Source of the DNA: Granulicatella elegans
GTDB lineage: Bacteria; Bacillota; Bacilli; Lactobacillales; Aerococcaceae
Assembly (NCBI RefSeq): GCF_020735385.1
Contig: NZ_CP085953.1
Location: forward strand, 744,001 to 808,000
DNA: 64,000 nt
Direction: 5' to 3'
Made by a program: the position numbers and the translations under genes. Shown piece after piece: positions 26,635-34,621 of this stretch (positions are counted from its first letter, which is position 1; each line of letters begins with the position of its first letter). Under the pieces are notes generated by a model, which saw only the letters and a program-made list of their open reading frames with translations, ran no database searches and was not told the origin of the DNA.

Positions 26635-27474
26635 TTGTCAAAAATTAAAAAAGAAAAAATTTCTGCTAAAGGCTTTAATATTGAGGTTTATACTGAAGAT
26701 TTTAAAAATGACTATATAAGTCTTACTGATATAGCAAAATACAAAAACAAGGAAGAACCCAATGTAGTTGTTTCAAATTGGATGCGAAACTATAACACAA
26801 TAGAATATCTTGGTATTTGGGAGCAGTTAAATAATCCAGATTTTAACCCCCTCGAATTCGAGGGGTATTTAAAAGAGGCTGGTAGTAACGCTTTTACTTT
26901 ATCACCTCAAAAGTGGCAGAAAACAACTAATGCAGTAGGTCTATTCGTAAAGTTGGGTAGATATGGTGGCACATATGCTCATAAAGATATAGCTTTTAAA
27001 TTTGCTTCATGGATATCTGCAGAATTTGAACTTTATATAATTAAAGATTATCAAAGACTTAAAGAAGATGAAAATTCAAAATTATCATTATCTTGGAATC
27101 TGCATAGAGAAATATCAAAAATCAATTATAAGATTCATACAGATGCCATTAAAGAGCATTTATTAAAAGACCTTACAGATGAACAGTTATCATTTAAATA
27201 TGCAAGTGAAGCAGATATGTTGAATGTTGCACTCTTTAATAAAAGAGCAAAACAGTGGCGTGAAGAAAATTCCGACTTAAAAGGAAATATGAGAGATTAT
27301 GCAAGCCTTAATGAACTATTAGTACTTGCTAATATGGAATCCTATAATGCAATTTTAATTGAAAAAGGATTAGAACAAAGAGATAGAATGATTGAACTTA
27401 GAAATCTTGCAAAGACACAACTTATATCTTTAGAGAAATTAAACCAATTAGACATTAAAAAACTACCTAAGTAA
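26635..27474 (+). CDS. KilA-N domain protein
   Basis: A 279-residue protein with an N-terminal KilA-N DNA-binding domain (about 20-125): DYISLTDIAKYK, then VVVSNWMRNYNTIEYLGIWEQ-type motif (in part NWMRNYNTIEYLGIWE), and GRYGGTYAHKDIAFKFASWIS. The C-terminal half is helical. KilA-N proteins occur in phages and mobile islands, often near restriction or toxin genes. The start is TTG 26635 with GGAGGG six bases before. GC-rich stretch CCCCTCGAATTCGAGGGG inside the gene (26,859-26,876) is a perfect palindrome. Confidence 0.88.
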   Translation: MSKIKKEKISAKGFNIEVYTEDFKNDYISLTDIAKYKNKEEPNVVVSNWMRNYNTIEYLGIWEQLNNPDFNPLEFEGYLKEAGSNAFTLSPQKWQKTTNAVGLFVKLGRYGGTYAHKDIAFKFASWISAEFELYIIKDYQRLKEDENSKLSLSWNLHREISKINYKIHTDAIKEHLLKDLTDEQLSFKYASEADMLNVALFNKRAKQWREENSDLKGNMRDYASLNELLVLANMESYNAILIEKGLEQRDRMIELRNLAKTQLISLEKLNQLDIKKLPK

Positions 27475-27746
27475 AATTATTATAGAGTTATTGTCCGGGA
27501 CTGGGACTGGGACGGGACTAAAAATTTGAAAACGTCCTATAATTAGATGAATTTGGTGATATTAGAAAAAATAAAAACATGTATTTTGAATGGTTTGGGA
27601 TATATCGGACGTTTGGGAAAGAAGAATGGGAATAGTTAAAAATAGGCACTAAAGCCTTATAAATAGCTGTTCTGTGAGTGTTGTGCTTGCAAAATGCTTG
27701 CAAATTTTAGAAATTGGTCACCTGAAGAATAATTTTCAAGGAATAC
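27475..27746. other. Non-coding interval with a G-quadruplex motif
   Basis: No convincing gene. It contains four GGG runs (see 27497-27516) and the repeat TGCTTGCAAAATGCTTGCAA near 27,686-27,705, two copies of a TGCTTGCAAA unit. Confidence 0.4.
27497..27516 (+). other. G-quadruplex motif
   Basis: GGG runs at 27497-27499, 27503-27505, 27509-27511 and 27514-27516 with loops ACT, ACT and AC. This is a canonical quadruplex pattern in an otherwise AT-rich region. Confidence 0.6.
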
Positions 27747-27787
27747 AAAAAGCAACTAAGAGAAAAATCCTAGTTGCTTTTTTGTTT
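27747..27787. terminator. Bidirectional terminator
   Basis: AAAGCAACTA and TAGTTGCTTT form a 10-bp stem with A-rich tract before and T-rich tract after. It would stop the leftward DUF2513-like gene. Confidence 0.65.
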
Positions 27788-27795
27788 TTTATCAT

Positions 27796-28059
27796 TTATA
27801 AGTTTAATGCTGCTTTCATCGAAACTGCCAACAAATCTGTGGCGATGGTTTTAGCAACTTCTAATGTAAACGGCAGAGCTTTATCTTTAATTATCTTCTT
27901 GACATTATTCCATGTAGTATCTTCTCTAATTTTATCTAAAAAATCATGTCCTTCCCAAGTTAATGAACCAACTGAAAAAAAGTATAATGAGTTATCAGCA
28001 TACTGAGCATTATAGTAATTGATCAATCCAGCTTCTTTTAAAATTTTACAATTCAGCAA
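27796..28059 (-). pseudogene. DUF2513-like protein, N-terminus missing
   Basis: About 87 residues match the C-terminal part of DUF2513 proteins: GLINYYNAQYADNSLYFF followed by LTWEGHDFLDKIRED and WNNVKKII. The usual N-terminal about 40-60 residues (beginning with a winged-helix-like KRDMDLI... type region) are absent: just upstream the sequence turns into the promoter region of the HTH gene at 28167. Function of the family is unknown; it is common on prophages and islands. Confidence 0.6.
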
Positions 28060-28166
28060 TTTATAAAATTTGAAACAAAAATGGAGAGAACGCTATATTT
28101 GAGTGCCTAAATATGGTATAATGTTCTAAATTAGGTTTAGGGATTCATAGAAAGTGAGGAAATTTA

Positions 28167-28376
28167 ATGAAAGCTAATTATAAAAAGTTATGGCATATTT
28201 TATTGGATAGGGATATGAAAAAGAAAGAGTTAGCTCACATAGCCGGAGTTAGTACATATACTATCAATAAACTTAATAAGAACGATAATGTGACGGTGGA
28301 AGTTTTAGGGAAGATTTGCAAAGCTTTGGACTGTACTTTAGACGATATTATGGAATTTGAAGAGGATGGTGAATAG
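28167..28376 (+). CDS. Small Cro/CI-type HTH regulator before hsdM
   Basis: A 69-residue HTH protein with KKKELAHIAGVSTYTINKL and ICKALDCTLDDIMEF. GAGGAAA lies upstream of ATG 28167. It ends 3 bases before hsdM, so it opens the restriction-modification operon and may control its timing, as C-proteins do. TATGGTATAATG near 28,113-28,124 supplies a likely -10. It is a paralogue of the protein at 26032. Confidence 0.87.
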   Translation: MKANYKKLWHILLDRDMKKKELAHIAGVSTYTINKLNKNDNVTVEVLGKICKALDCTLDDIMEFEEDGE

Positions 28377-28379
28377 AGA

Positions 28380-29912
28380 ATGGCTGGAAAAAACAATGTA
28401 AATATAGGTTTTGAAAAACAAATTTGGGACGCAGCTTGTGTTCTTTGGGGACATATTCCTGCTGCTGAATATAGAAAAGTAATTGTCGGACTTATTTTTC
28501 TTCGTTATATATCCAGTGCCTTTGAAAAACGTTATGAGGAACTTTTAAAAGAAGGCGATGGCTTTGAAAACGATAGGGATGCATATACAGAAGAAAATAT
28601 TTTCTTTGTACCGGAAGAAGCTCGTTGGAGCAAGATTTCTTCTGCTGCACATACACCTGAAATTGGCACAGTAATTGATGACGCCATGAGGGCAATCGAA
28701 AAAGAAAATGCAAGCTTAAAAAATGTTTTGCCTAAGAACTATGCCAGCCCTGATTTGGATAAAAGAGTATTAGGGGAAGTTGTTGACTTATTTACTAACG
28801 AAGTAAAAATGGATGGAACAGAGGCAAGTAAAGATTTACTGGGGAGAACATATGAGTATTGTATTGCTCAATTTGCTGCCTACGAAGGAACGAAGGGCGG
28901 TGAATTTTATACGCCTTCAAGTATTGTAAAGACTATCGTTGCCATACTAAAACCTTTCAATAATTGCCGAGTGTATGACCCTTGTTGCGGCAGTGGTGGT
29001 ATGTTTGTACAGAGTGAAAAATTTGTACAGGCTCATAGCGACAATCGAGGGAATATTTCTGTTTATGGACAGGAATCTAATGCAGATACATGGAAGATGG
29101 CGAAAATGAATATGGCAATAAGAGGAATTGATGCCAATTTCGGATCTTATCATGCCGATACATTCTTTAATGACATCCATAAAACATTAAAATCGGATTT
29201 CATTATGGCAAATCCACCGTTTAATCTTTCTAATTGGGGTGCAGATAAATTAAAAGATGATGTTAGATGGAAATATGGAACTCCACCATCGGGAAATGCA
29301 AACTATGCGTGGATACAACATATGATTCACCACTTAGCACCGAATGGAAAAATAGGCTTAGTACTCGCTAACGGTGCATTGTCATCCCAATCTTCAGGAG
29401 AAGGAGAAATAAGGAAGAAGATTATAGAAGATGATCTCGTTGAAGGGATTGTTGCTTTGCCGACGCAATTGTTTTATAGCGTGACTATTCCTGTGACCTT
29501 GTGGTTTATTACAAAAAATAAAAAACAAAAAGGGAAGACTCTATTTATTGATGCCAGAAAAATGGGATATATGGTTGATAGAAAGCATAGAGATTTTACA
29601 GAAGGTATACAAGCAGACGGAAGTCTTGGAGATATTGACTTGTTAGCAAAAATATTTGAAGATTTTCAGAATGGAGAATTAGAGGAGAAAAAGGGATTTT
29701 CTGCTATAGCTACAATAGAAGATATAGCAAAACAAGATTATATCTTAACTCCCGGTCGATATGTGGGCATTGAAGAGCAAAAAGATGACGGAGAGCCTTT
29801 TGAGGAAAAGATGAAAAGGCTGACCTCAGAGCTTTCGGGTATGTTTGAGAAATCTCATGAACTGGAAGAGGAAATTAGAAAGAAACTGGGGGCGATTGGT
29901 TATGAAGTGTAA
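28380..29912 (+). CDS. hsdM: Type I restriction-modification DNA methylase subunit HsdM
   Basis: N6-adenine methyltransferase subunit, 510 residues, complete. The N-terminal HsdM_N helical domain covers about 8-140; the catalytic N6_Mtase domain follows with SAM-binding motif I VYDPCCGSGGMF (about 198) and motif IV NPPF (about 278). The C-terminal helical tail contacts HsdS. It forms M2S for modification and R2M2S for restriction. The gene overlaps the first hsdS by 11 bases. Confidence 0.96.
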   Translation: MAGKNNVNIGFEKQIWDAACVLWGHIPAAEYRKVIVGLIFLRYISSAFEKRYEELLKEGDGFENDRDAYTEENIFFVPEEARWSKISSAAHTPEIGTVIDDAMRAIEKENASLKNVLPKNYASPDLDKRVLGEVVDLFTNEVKMDGTEASKDLLGRTYEYCIAQFAAYEGTKGGEFYTPSSIVKTIVAILKPFNNCRVYDPCCGSGGMFVQSEKFVQAHSDNRGNISVYGQESNADTWKMAKMNMAIRGIDANFGSYHADTFFNDIHKTLKSDFIMANPPFNLSNWGADKLKDDVRWKYGTPPSGNANYAWIQHMIHHLAPNGKIGLVLANGALSSQSSGEGEIRKKIIEDDLVEGIVALPTQLFYSVTIPVTLWFITKNKKQKGKTLFIDARKMGYMVDRKHRDFTEGIQADGSLGDIDLLAKIFEDFQNGELEEKKGFSAIATIEDIAKQDYILTPGRYVGIEEQKDDGEPFEEKMKRLTSELSGMFEKSHELEEEIRKKLGAIGYEV

Positions 29913-30402
29913 ACTGGAAGAAATTGTAGATGTAACAATGGGGCAATCGCCTAAATCTGAATACTATAACACAGAAAAGAATGGCTATCCTTTTTTACAA
30001 GGAAACAGAACATTTGGATTTAAGTATCCTACTTTTGATACGTATACAACGGTAATGACAAAATCTGCTAAAGCAGGCGATGTGATAATGAGCGTTAGAG
30101 CACCTGTTGGAGCTCTTAATATTACTCCGGTGGATATGTGCTTAGGTCGTGGTGTTTGTTCATTGAGAATGAAGAATGGCAATCAGAGTTTTTTGTTTTA
30201 CATGATGAAATATTATATTTCTCACTTGCTTAAAAAGGAGAGTGGTACAGTATTTGGTTCTGTAAACAGGAATGATATTAGCGGCTTGGAAGTTGACATT
30301 CCAGAAGATGTAGAAGAACAAAATAAAATTGCTCGATATTTGGAAATGATAGACGATAAGATTGAACTCAATAATGCGATAAACAATAATTTAGCGGCTT
30401 AA
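29902..30402 (+). CDS. hsdS: Type I specificity subunit HsdS, truncated 5' half
   Basis: 166 residues: one target recognition domain (about 1-130; MKCKLEEIVDVTMGQSPKSE at the start) plus the first conserved helix (about 135-160, EEQNKIARYLEMIDDKIELN). It then runs into the inverted repeat and stops as INNNLAA. A full HsdS has two recognition domains, so this copy as it stands is half a gene. ATG 29902 overlaps hsdM. The reading frame at AAACAATAATTTAG is the same as in the inverted cassette next to it, so an inversion at that site would restore a full-length protein. Confidence 0.88.
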   Translation: MKCKLEEIVDVTMGQSPKSEYYNTEKNGYPFLQGNRTFGFKYPTFDTYTTVMTKSAKAGDVIMSVRAPVGALNITPVDMCLGRGVCSLRMKNGNQSFLFYMMKYYISHLLKKESGTVFGSVNRNDISGLEVDIPEDVEEQNKIARYLEMIDDKIELNNAINNNLAA

Positions 30403-30403
30403 A
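30378..30403 (+). repeat. 26-bp inverted repeat, left copy (hsdS inversion site)
   Basis: Exact reverse complement of 33283-33308. It contains the core AAACAATAATTTAG (30381-30394), then GCGGCTTAA. The core also occurs inverted at 30980-30993 and direct at 32618-32631. Confidence 0.88.
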
Positions 30404-30993
30404 TCTCGATTTTAGAAACATCAAGCTCGCCGGACATCAAACGTGGTAAAAGGGTATCCCTCAAGTCTGCTAAGCGGGTATTTTCAGCTTTGTTGTGACC
30501 AATCATCTCAAAAATCGGTGTTACTGTGGCTGTGTAGTTGCGGACATTATCAAAGTCTAAGTTGCTTATAGGCATAGCAGCTATATGCTGAGGATAAATG
30601 TGCGGCTGCGCAGAACCAGTTTGAGCATCGTATATTTCTTTCTGCCGATTTTTTAATAGTACATACCAAAAATAAACATCGTCTGTCATTGAACTATCAA
30701 TAAAAGATGAGTCGGATGACCAAATTGGTATATTCCATAAGCTAACATATCCCGAATTTGCACCTGAAGCAGATATAGCAAGAACAGGAGCTAATGTATT
30801 AGCTACATTATGATAAGTTGATGGTTCCAACCCGCCGGCAACAACTGGAACATTTCCGAATATAGCATTTTTTGATAGTAAGCCCTTGCCTCTTTTAGGC
30901 GTTATGATATCTCCGATAGTATTTTCTCCATTTGATATACTCGGAAACATAGCATCAAAAATTACCTGAGCTTGTTGCTCTAAATTATTGTTT
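30399..30993 (-). pseudogene. hsdS: Silent inverted hsdS 3' half (specificity cassette)
   Basis: On the minus strand an open frame from the repeat core (NNNLEQQAQVIFDAMFP) through a second recognition domain (GENTIGDIITPKRGKG ... IYPQHIAAMPIS) to the conserved end RDTLLPRLMSGELDVSKIEI (in part). It has no start of its own: the frame extends to 31058 but through unrelated sequence. Its end abuts the left 26-bp repeat. This is a stored 3' half that becomes expressed when inverted onto an hsdS 5' half. Confidence 0.85.
30980..30993 (-). repeat. hsdS core repeat, inverted copy
   Basis: CTAAATTATTGTTT here is the reverse complement of the core AAACAATAATTTAG; flanking AGCAACAA continues the similarity to 32618-32640. 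Confidence 0.8.
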
Positions 30994-31093
30994 AGCATAT
31001 AACATACCCATAACTTCTGTGGGTGGCAGAAGTTAATATCAGGGGACTTCCGCCCCATAGCCGTTCTCTAAGAATAAATAAGGAGGATTGACT

Positions 31094-32077
31094 GTGAAAC
31101 AAGATTTAATCAAAGATATTGTTCAAGGAATGTTGCCATACTTGAACAACGCACAAAACGAAAAGTTACAAGAAGTTTTGCAATATACCCTTGCAAGTTA
31201 TGATGTAACAGAAAGCAAGCAACAAAAGAAAACTTCGGAGCAGAACTTTGTAGAACTGTTCTTATCGGCAAAGAGAATAGAGGGTTGTTCAGAGAAATCT
31301 CTCAAATACTACAAATCTACTATTGAAGCTATGCTTGATGAACTCAAAAAAGATGTCAAACATATAGTTACAGATGATATAAGAGAATACCTGACAGAGT
31401 ATCAGGAAAAGAAAAAGTCAAGTAAAGTTACAATAGACAATATACGCCGTATTCTTTCAAGTTTCTTTTCTTGGTTGGAAGATGAGGACTATATACTGAA
31501 AAGTCCGGTACGACGTATACACAAAGTTAAAACTGGCACAAACATAAAGGAAACCTATTCCGATGAAGCGTTGGAGCTTATGAGGGATAACTGCACAGAA
31601 CTGAGAGATTTAGCAATTATAGATATGCTTGCTTCTACCGGTATGCGTGTAGGAGAAATGGTGCTACTTAATCGCAATGATATTGATTTCAATGAGAGAG
31701 AATGTATTGTTTTCGGTAAGGGCAGTAAAGAAAGAGTTGTTTACTTTGATGCAAGAACAAAGATACATTTGCAGAATTACTTAGAAAGCAGAACAGACGA
31801 TAATCCGGCACTGTTTGTATCGCTGAAATCGCCACACGATAGATTAAAAATTGGCGGGATTGAAGTGAGATTAAGGGAATACGGAAAGAAATTAGGCTTG
31901 CAAAAAGTACACCCACATAAATTCAGACGTACCCTTGCAACGATGGCAATAGATAAGGGAATGCCAATTGAGCAATTGCAACAACTTTTAGGACATAGGA
32001 AGATAGATACGACCTTGCAATATGCAATGGTTAAACAAAGCAATGTAAAAATTGCTCATAGAAAATATATTGGATAG
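31094..32077 (+). CDS. Tyrosine recombinase of the hsdS locus (XerD-like)
   Basis: Tyrosine site-specific recombinase, 327 residues from GTG 31094, which has AAGGAGG seven bases upstream (the frame is open from TTG 31088). An N-terminal SAM-like core-binding domain (about 50-140) precedes the catalytic domain: Arg in STGMRVGEM, HPHKFRRT (His and Arg), His in LLGHRKID and Tyr in TTLQYAMV. Enzymes like this, encoded between hsdS copies, invert hsdS segments in streptococci and relatives. It overlaps no neighbour; hsdS follows 13 bases later. Confidence 0.93.
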   Translation: MKQDLIKDIVQGMLPYLNNAQNEKLQEVLQYTLASYDVTESKQQKKTSEQNFVELFLSAKRIEGCSEKSLKYYKSTIEAMLDELKKDVKHIVTDDIREYLTEYQEKKKSSKVTIDNIRRILSSFFSWLEDEDYILKSPVRRIHKVKTGTNIKETYSDEALELMRDNCTELRDLAIIDMLASTGMRVGEMVLLNRNDIDFNERECIVFGKGSKERVVYFDARTKIHLQNYLESRTDDNPALFVSLKSPHDRLKIGGIEVRLREYGKKLGLQKVHPHKFRRTLATMAIDKGMPIEQLQQLLGHRKIDTTLQYAMVKQSNVKIAHRKYIG

Positions 32078-32090
32078 AGAGGAAAAGATT

Positions 32091-33287
32091 ATGGCTGAAC
32101 AAATCACAACGTTAGCTTCACTAACGGTAGACGAAAAAGGTTCATACGGAATTGGTGCAAGTGCCGTTCCTTTTTCAAGAGATTTATATACCTATTTGAG
32201 AATTACAGATATAAAAGATGACGGAACTCTCAATCTACAAGATTTGAAATCGGTTGATGATGATAAAGCTTCGGAATATCTTTTAAAACCGAACGATATT
32301 GTATTTGCAAGAACAGGAGCAAGTACTGGAAGAAATTATTTTTACGATGGAACAGACGGGGAGTTGGTATATGCAGGATTTCTTATTAAATTCAGTATTG
32401 ATGAGAAAAAAGTAAATCCTAAATATATAAAGTATTTCTGTCAATCTAAACAGCATAAGGACTGGATTAACTGCTTTAATACTGGTAGCACACGTGGAAA
32501 CATAAATGCTCAAACTCTTGGGAAAATGCCGATTCCTCTAATTGAGAGAAAGAAACAAGATGCTTTGGTAAGTATTCTTTCAAGTATAGACGAAAAAATT
32601 AAGAAGAATGAAGCAATAAACAATAATTTAGAGCAGCAAATGCAAGCATTATTCAACGAATATCTTTCGTCGAATAAATTTTATGATTTGACAACGGTTA
32701 AGGATGTTGTTTTATCTGCTAATACTGGGGCAGACGCTATTCAAAAGGCTCCCATGGTAGATTACGATACAGGAATAAGATGTATTCGAGTTGGTGATAT
32801 GACGAATAATCGCAGTTTCCACGATTGGGGGTTTACCAAAGTTACGGATGATGTTTTCAAACGCTATCAACTACACAAAGATGATATAGTGGTAACAAGA
32901 ACAGCATCTCTCGGTCTTAATACAATTATTCCTGAAGATTTACCAGCAGTATATAACAATGGTTTGATACGTTTAACTGTGAATACATCAAATGTCCTGC
33001 CTTTGTACTTATTCAGACAATTTCAGACAGAAGATTTTTCAAATTATATTTCTTGTATAGAAAGTGAAACATCTGTGCGTCCAAATATGAAAATTAACTA
33101 TTTGTTGAAATATGAATTTGTATTGCCTCCAATTACAAAGCAAAATGAGATTATCGCATTACTAACTCCCATGTTGAATCAGCAAAATAATCTTATCGTC
33201 GAAAACAAACATCTCGAAGCCTTACGTGACACACTCTTACCAAAACTAATGTCCGGTGAGCTTGATGTCTCCAACATCGACCTTTAA
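32091..33287 (+). CDS. hsdS: Type I specificity subunit HsdS, full length
   Basis: 398 residues with two recognition domains (about 1-150 and 200-350), each followed by a conserved helix. ATG 32091 has GAGGAAAAG before it; the open frame from 32052 lies inside the recombinase gene. The central helix contains the core repeat as INNNLEQQMQALF (32618-32631). The end MSGELDVSNIDL matches the silent cassette's end. It is probably the specificity subunit now in use. Confidence 0.93.
   Translation: MAEQITTLASLTVDEKGSYGIGASAVPFSRDLYTYLRITDIKDDGTLNLQDLKSVDDDKASEYLLKPNDIVFARTGASTGRNYFYDGTDGELVYAGFLIKFSIDEKKVNPKYIKYFCQSKQHKDWINCFNTGSTRGNINAQTLGKMPIPLIERKKQDALVSILSSIDEKIKKNEAINNNLEQQMQALFNEYLSSNKFYDLTTVKDVVLSANTGADAIQKAPMVDYDTGIRCIRVGDMTNNRSFHDWGFTKVTDDVFKRYQLHKDDIVVTRTASLGLNTIIPEDLPAVYNNGLIRLTVNTSNVLPLYLFRQFQTEDFSNYISCIESETSVRPNMKINYLLKYEFVLPPITKQNEIIALLTPMLNQQNNLIVENKHLEALRDTLLPKLMSGELDVSNIDL
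32618..32631 (+). repeat. hsdS core repeat inside the full-length gene
   Basis: AAACAATAATTTAG, in the same frame as in the truncated hsdS at 30381 and in the inverted cassette at 30980-30993. Confidence 0.8.
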
Positions 33288-33308
33288 GCCGCTAAATTAT
33301 TGTTTATC
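33283..33308 (-). repeat. 26-bp inverted repeat, right copy (hsdS inversion site)
   Basis: Reverse complement of 30378-30403 over all 26 bases. It begins at the stop codon of the full-length hsdS. Confidence 0.88.
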
Positions 33309-33328
33309 TTACAGAAGGAGTCGTAAAT

Positions 33329-34621
33329 ATGGAAGAAATAATATTTAATAAAGATGAAATGGAAAATTATGGAATAGAGATAACTTCTGTAAGTTCTTTT
33401 ATTGATGAAGTAAATAGGTTAAAAGATGATTTGTATGGGAGCAATGAGGAATTATTTTTCAGAGGGCAAAAAACTGATTTTTGGGATGTTATTCCAAGCA
33501 TTTTTAGAGGTAATTTTTTAAGTGCAGAACATACTTTGATGCAAGTTCCTCTATTAAAAGCACCTTATGAATTTATGTCTATAAATAATGATTTTGAAAT
33601 CATGACGAAATACCAGCATTATGGAATGTGTACAAGATTGTTGGATTTAACTACGAATCCGTTAGTTGCCTTATACTTTGCTTGTGAAGAATATGGTGAT
33701 GTATGTTATAAAGGAATTGAAGATGAAGAAAATACTAAAACACAAGAAGCGAACGGTGTAATATTTTTTAATAAAAAATATTCTGTATCTACAAATGAGA
33801 TAAATATAAAAGTTATATCCTCTTTATCTCAGATAGATTTATCAAATGATAATACGCTTGAATCTATCTTGAGAAAACTTACAGAACGGCAAGCAATTTC
33901 AAAAAAGTTAGAAGAAAGATGGAAATCAAAAGAACATTTCGAAGAATTTATAAATATTATTCAAAATAATTATATTGTTATACCTCCATACAACAATGAA
34001 AGATTATCAAGACAATGCGGAATGTTTTTATTGGCAGGATGCTTTAATTTTGTTTATACCGAGTCAATCAGGGAGTCCAGTATAGAAAAGGGATATAAAG
34101 ATTTACGAGATGAATTTGATAGAAAGTTTTTCTATATTCCTGGAGAGAAGAAGAAAGAAATATTAGAGGAATTAGATACTTATAATATAAATGAGGCAAC
34201 TTTATTTCCTGAATTGGAGCATCAATTGAGCTATATAAAAAATAAAAAGAATGCTAAAACAAAGGCTTTATCAGAATTTATAAAATTTGATTTTAATGAT
34301 ATAAACCAACAAATAATAAAAACAGATATTGAAATAAGTAGCAACATAATAAAAGATGAGAGTTTCAAAGATACTGTCATTAAAGATTTAAACGAAAAAT
34401 ATCATTTCAATATGCAAAAAATATGGGAATTGGTGGAAGAATGGGTTTCAATAATCGATTGGAATAGACAAGAGTCTGTAATAAGTAGATTTAGGGTGGG
34501 CGTTCAAAAAGTATTACTGAAAAATGGATTAGATAAAGAACATGCAAAGAATGAATCTGAGTACATCAGTGATAAAATTATAAAGATAGCAAGTGAAGTG
34601 TCGGAGAGGAGTGAGAAATAG
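33329..34621 (+). CDS. FRG-domain protein within the type I operon
   Basis: A 430-residue protein with an N-terminal FRG domain: ELFFRGQKTDFWDVIPSIFR (about 41-60) and TRLLDLTTNPLVALYFAC (about 104-121). The C-terminal half is helical with no recognised family. FRG proteins are of unknown biochemical function but are frequent in defence loci. GAAGGAG lies upstream of ATG 33329. It ends by overlapping hsdR by one base (TAGTG), so it is co-translated with the restriction subunit. Confidence 0.82.
   Translation: MEEIIFNKDEMENYGIEITSVSSFIDEVNRLKDDLYGSNEELFFRGQKTDFWDVIPSIFRGNFLSAEHTLMQVPLLKAPYEFMSINNDFEIMTKYQHYGMCTRLLDLTTNPLVALYFACEEYGDVCYKGIEDEENTKTQEANGVIFFNKKYSVSTNEINIKVISSLSQIDLSNDNTLESILRKLTERQAISKKLEERWKSKEHFEEFINIIQNNYIVIPPYNNERLSRQCGMFLLAGCFNFVYTESIRESSIEKGYKDLRDEFDRKFFYIPGEKKKEILEELDTYNINEATLFPELEHQLSYIKNKKNAKTKALSEFIKFDFNDINQQIIKTDIEISSNIIKDESFKDTVIKDLNEKYHFNMQKIWELVEEWVSIIDWNRQESVISRFRVGVQKVLLKNGLDKEHAKNESEYISDKIIKIASEVSERSEK

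Noticed and set aside
27680-27710. tRNA or attachment-site remnant at the TGCTTGCAAA repeats
   Set aside because: No cloverleaf and no partner repeat elsewhere in the window could be found by eye.
27674-28006. 110-residue + strand ORF
   Set aside because: It is mostly antisense to the DUF2513-like frame, which has clear family resemblance.
30994-31058. Start of the inverted hsdS fragment at 31058
   Set aside because: The first 20 or so residues do not resemble HsdS; the half-gene begins at the core repeat and lacks its own start.
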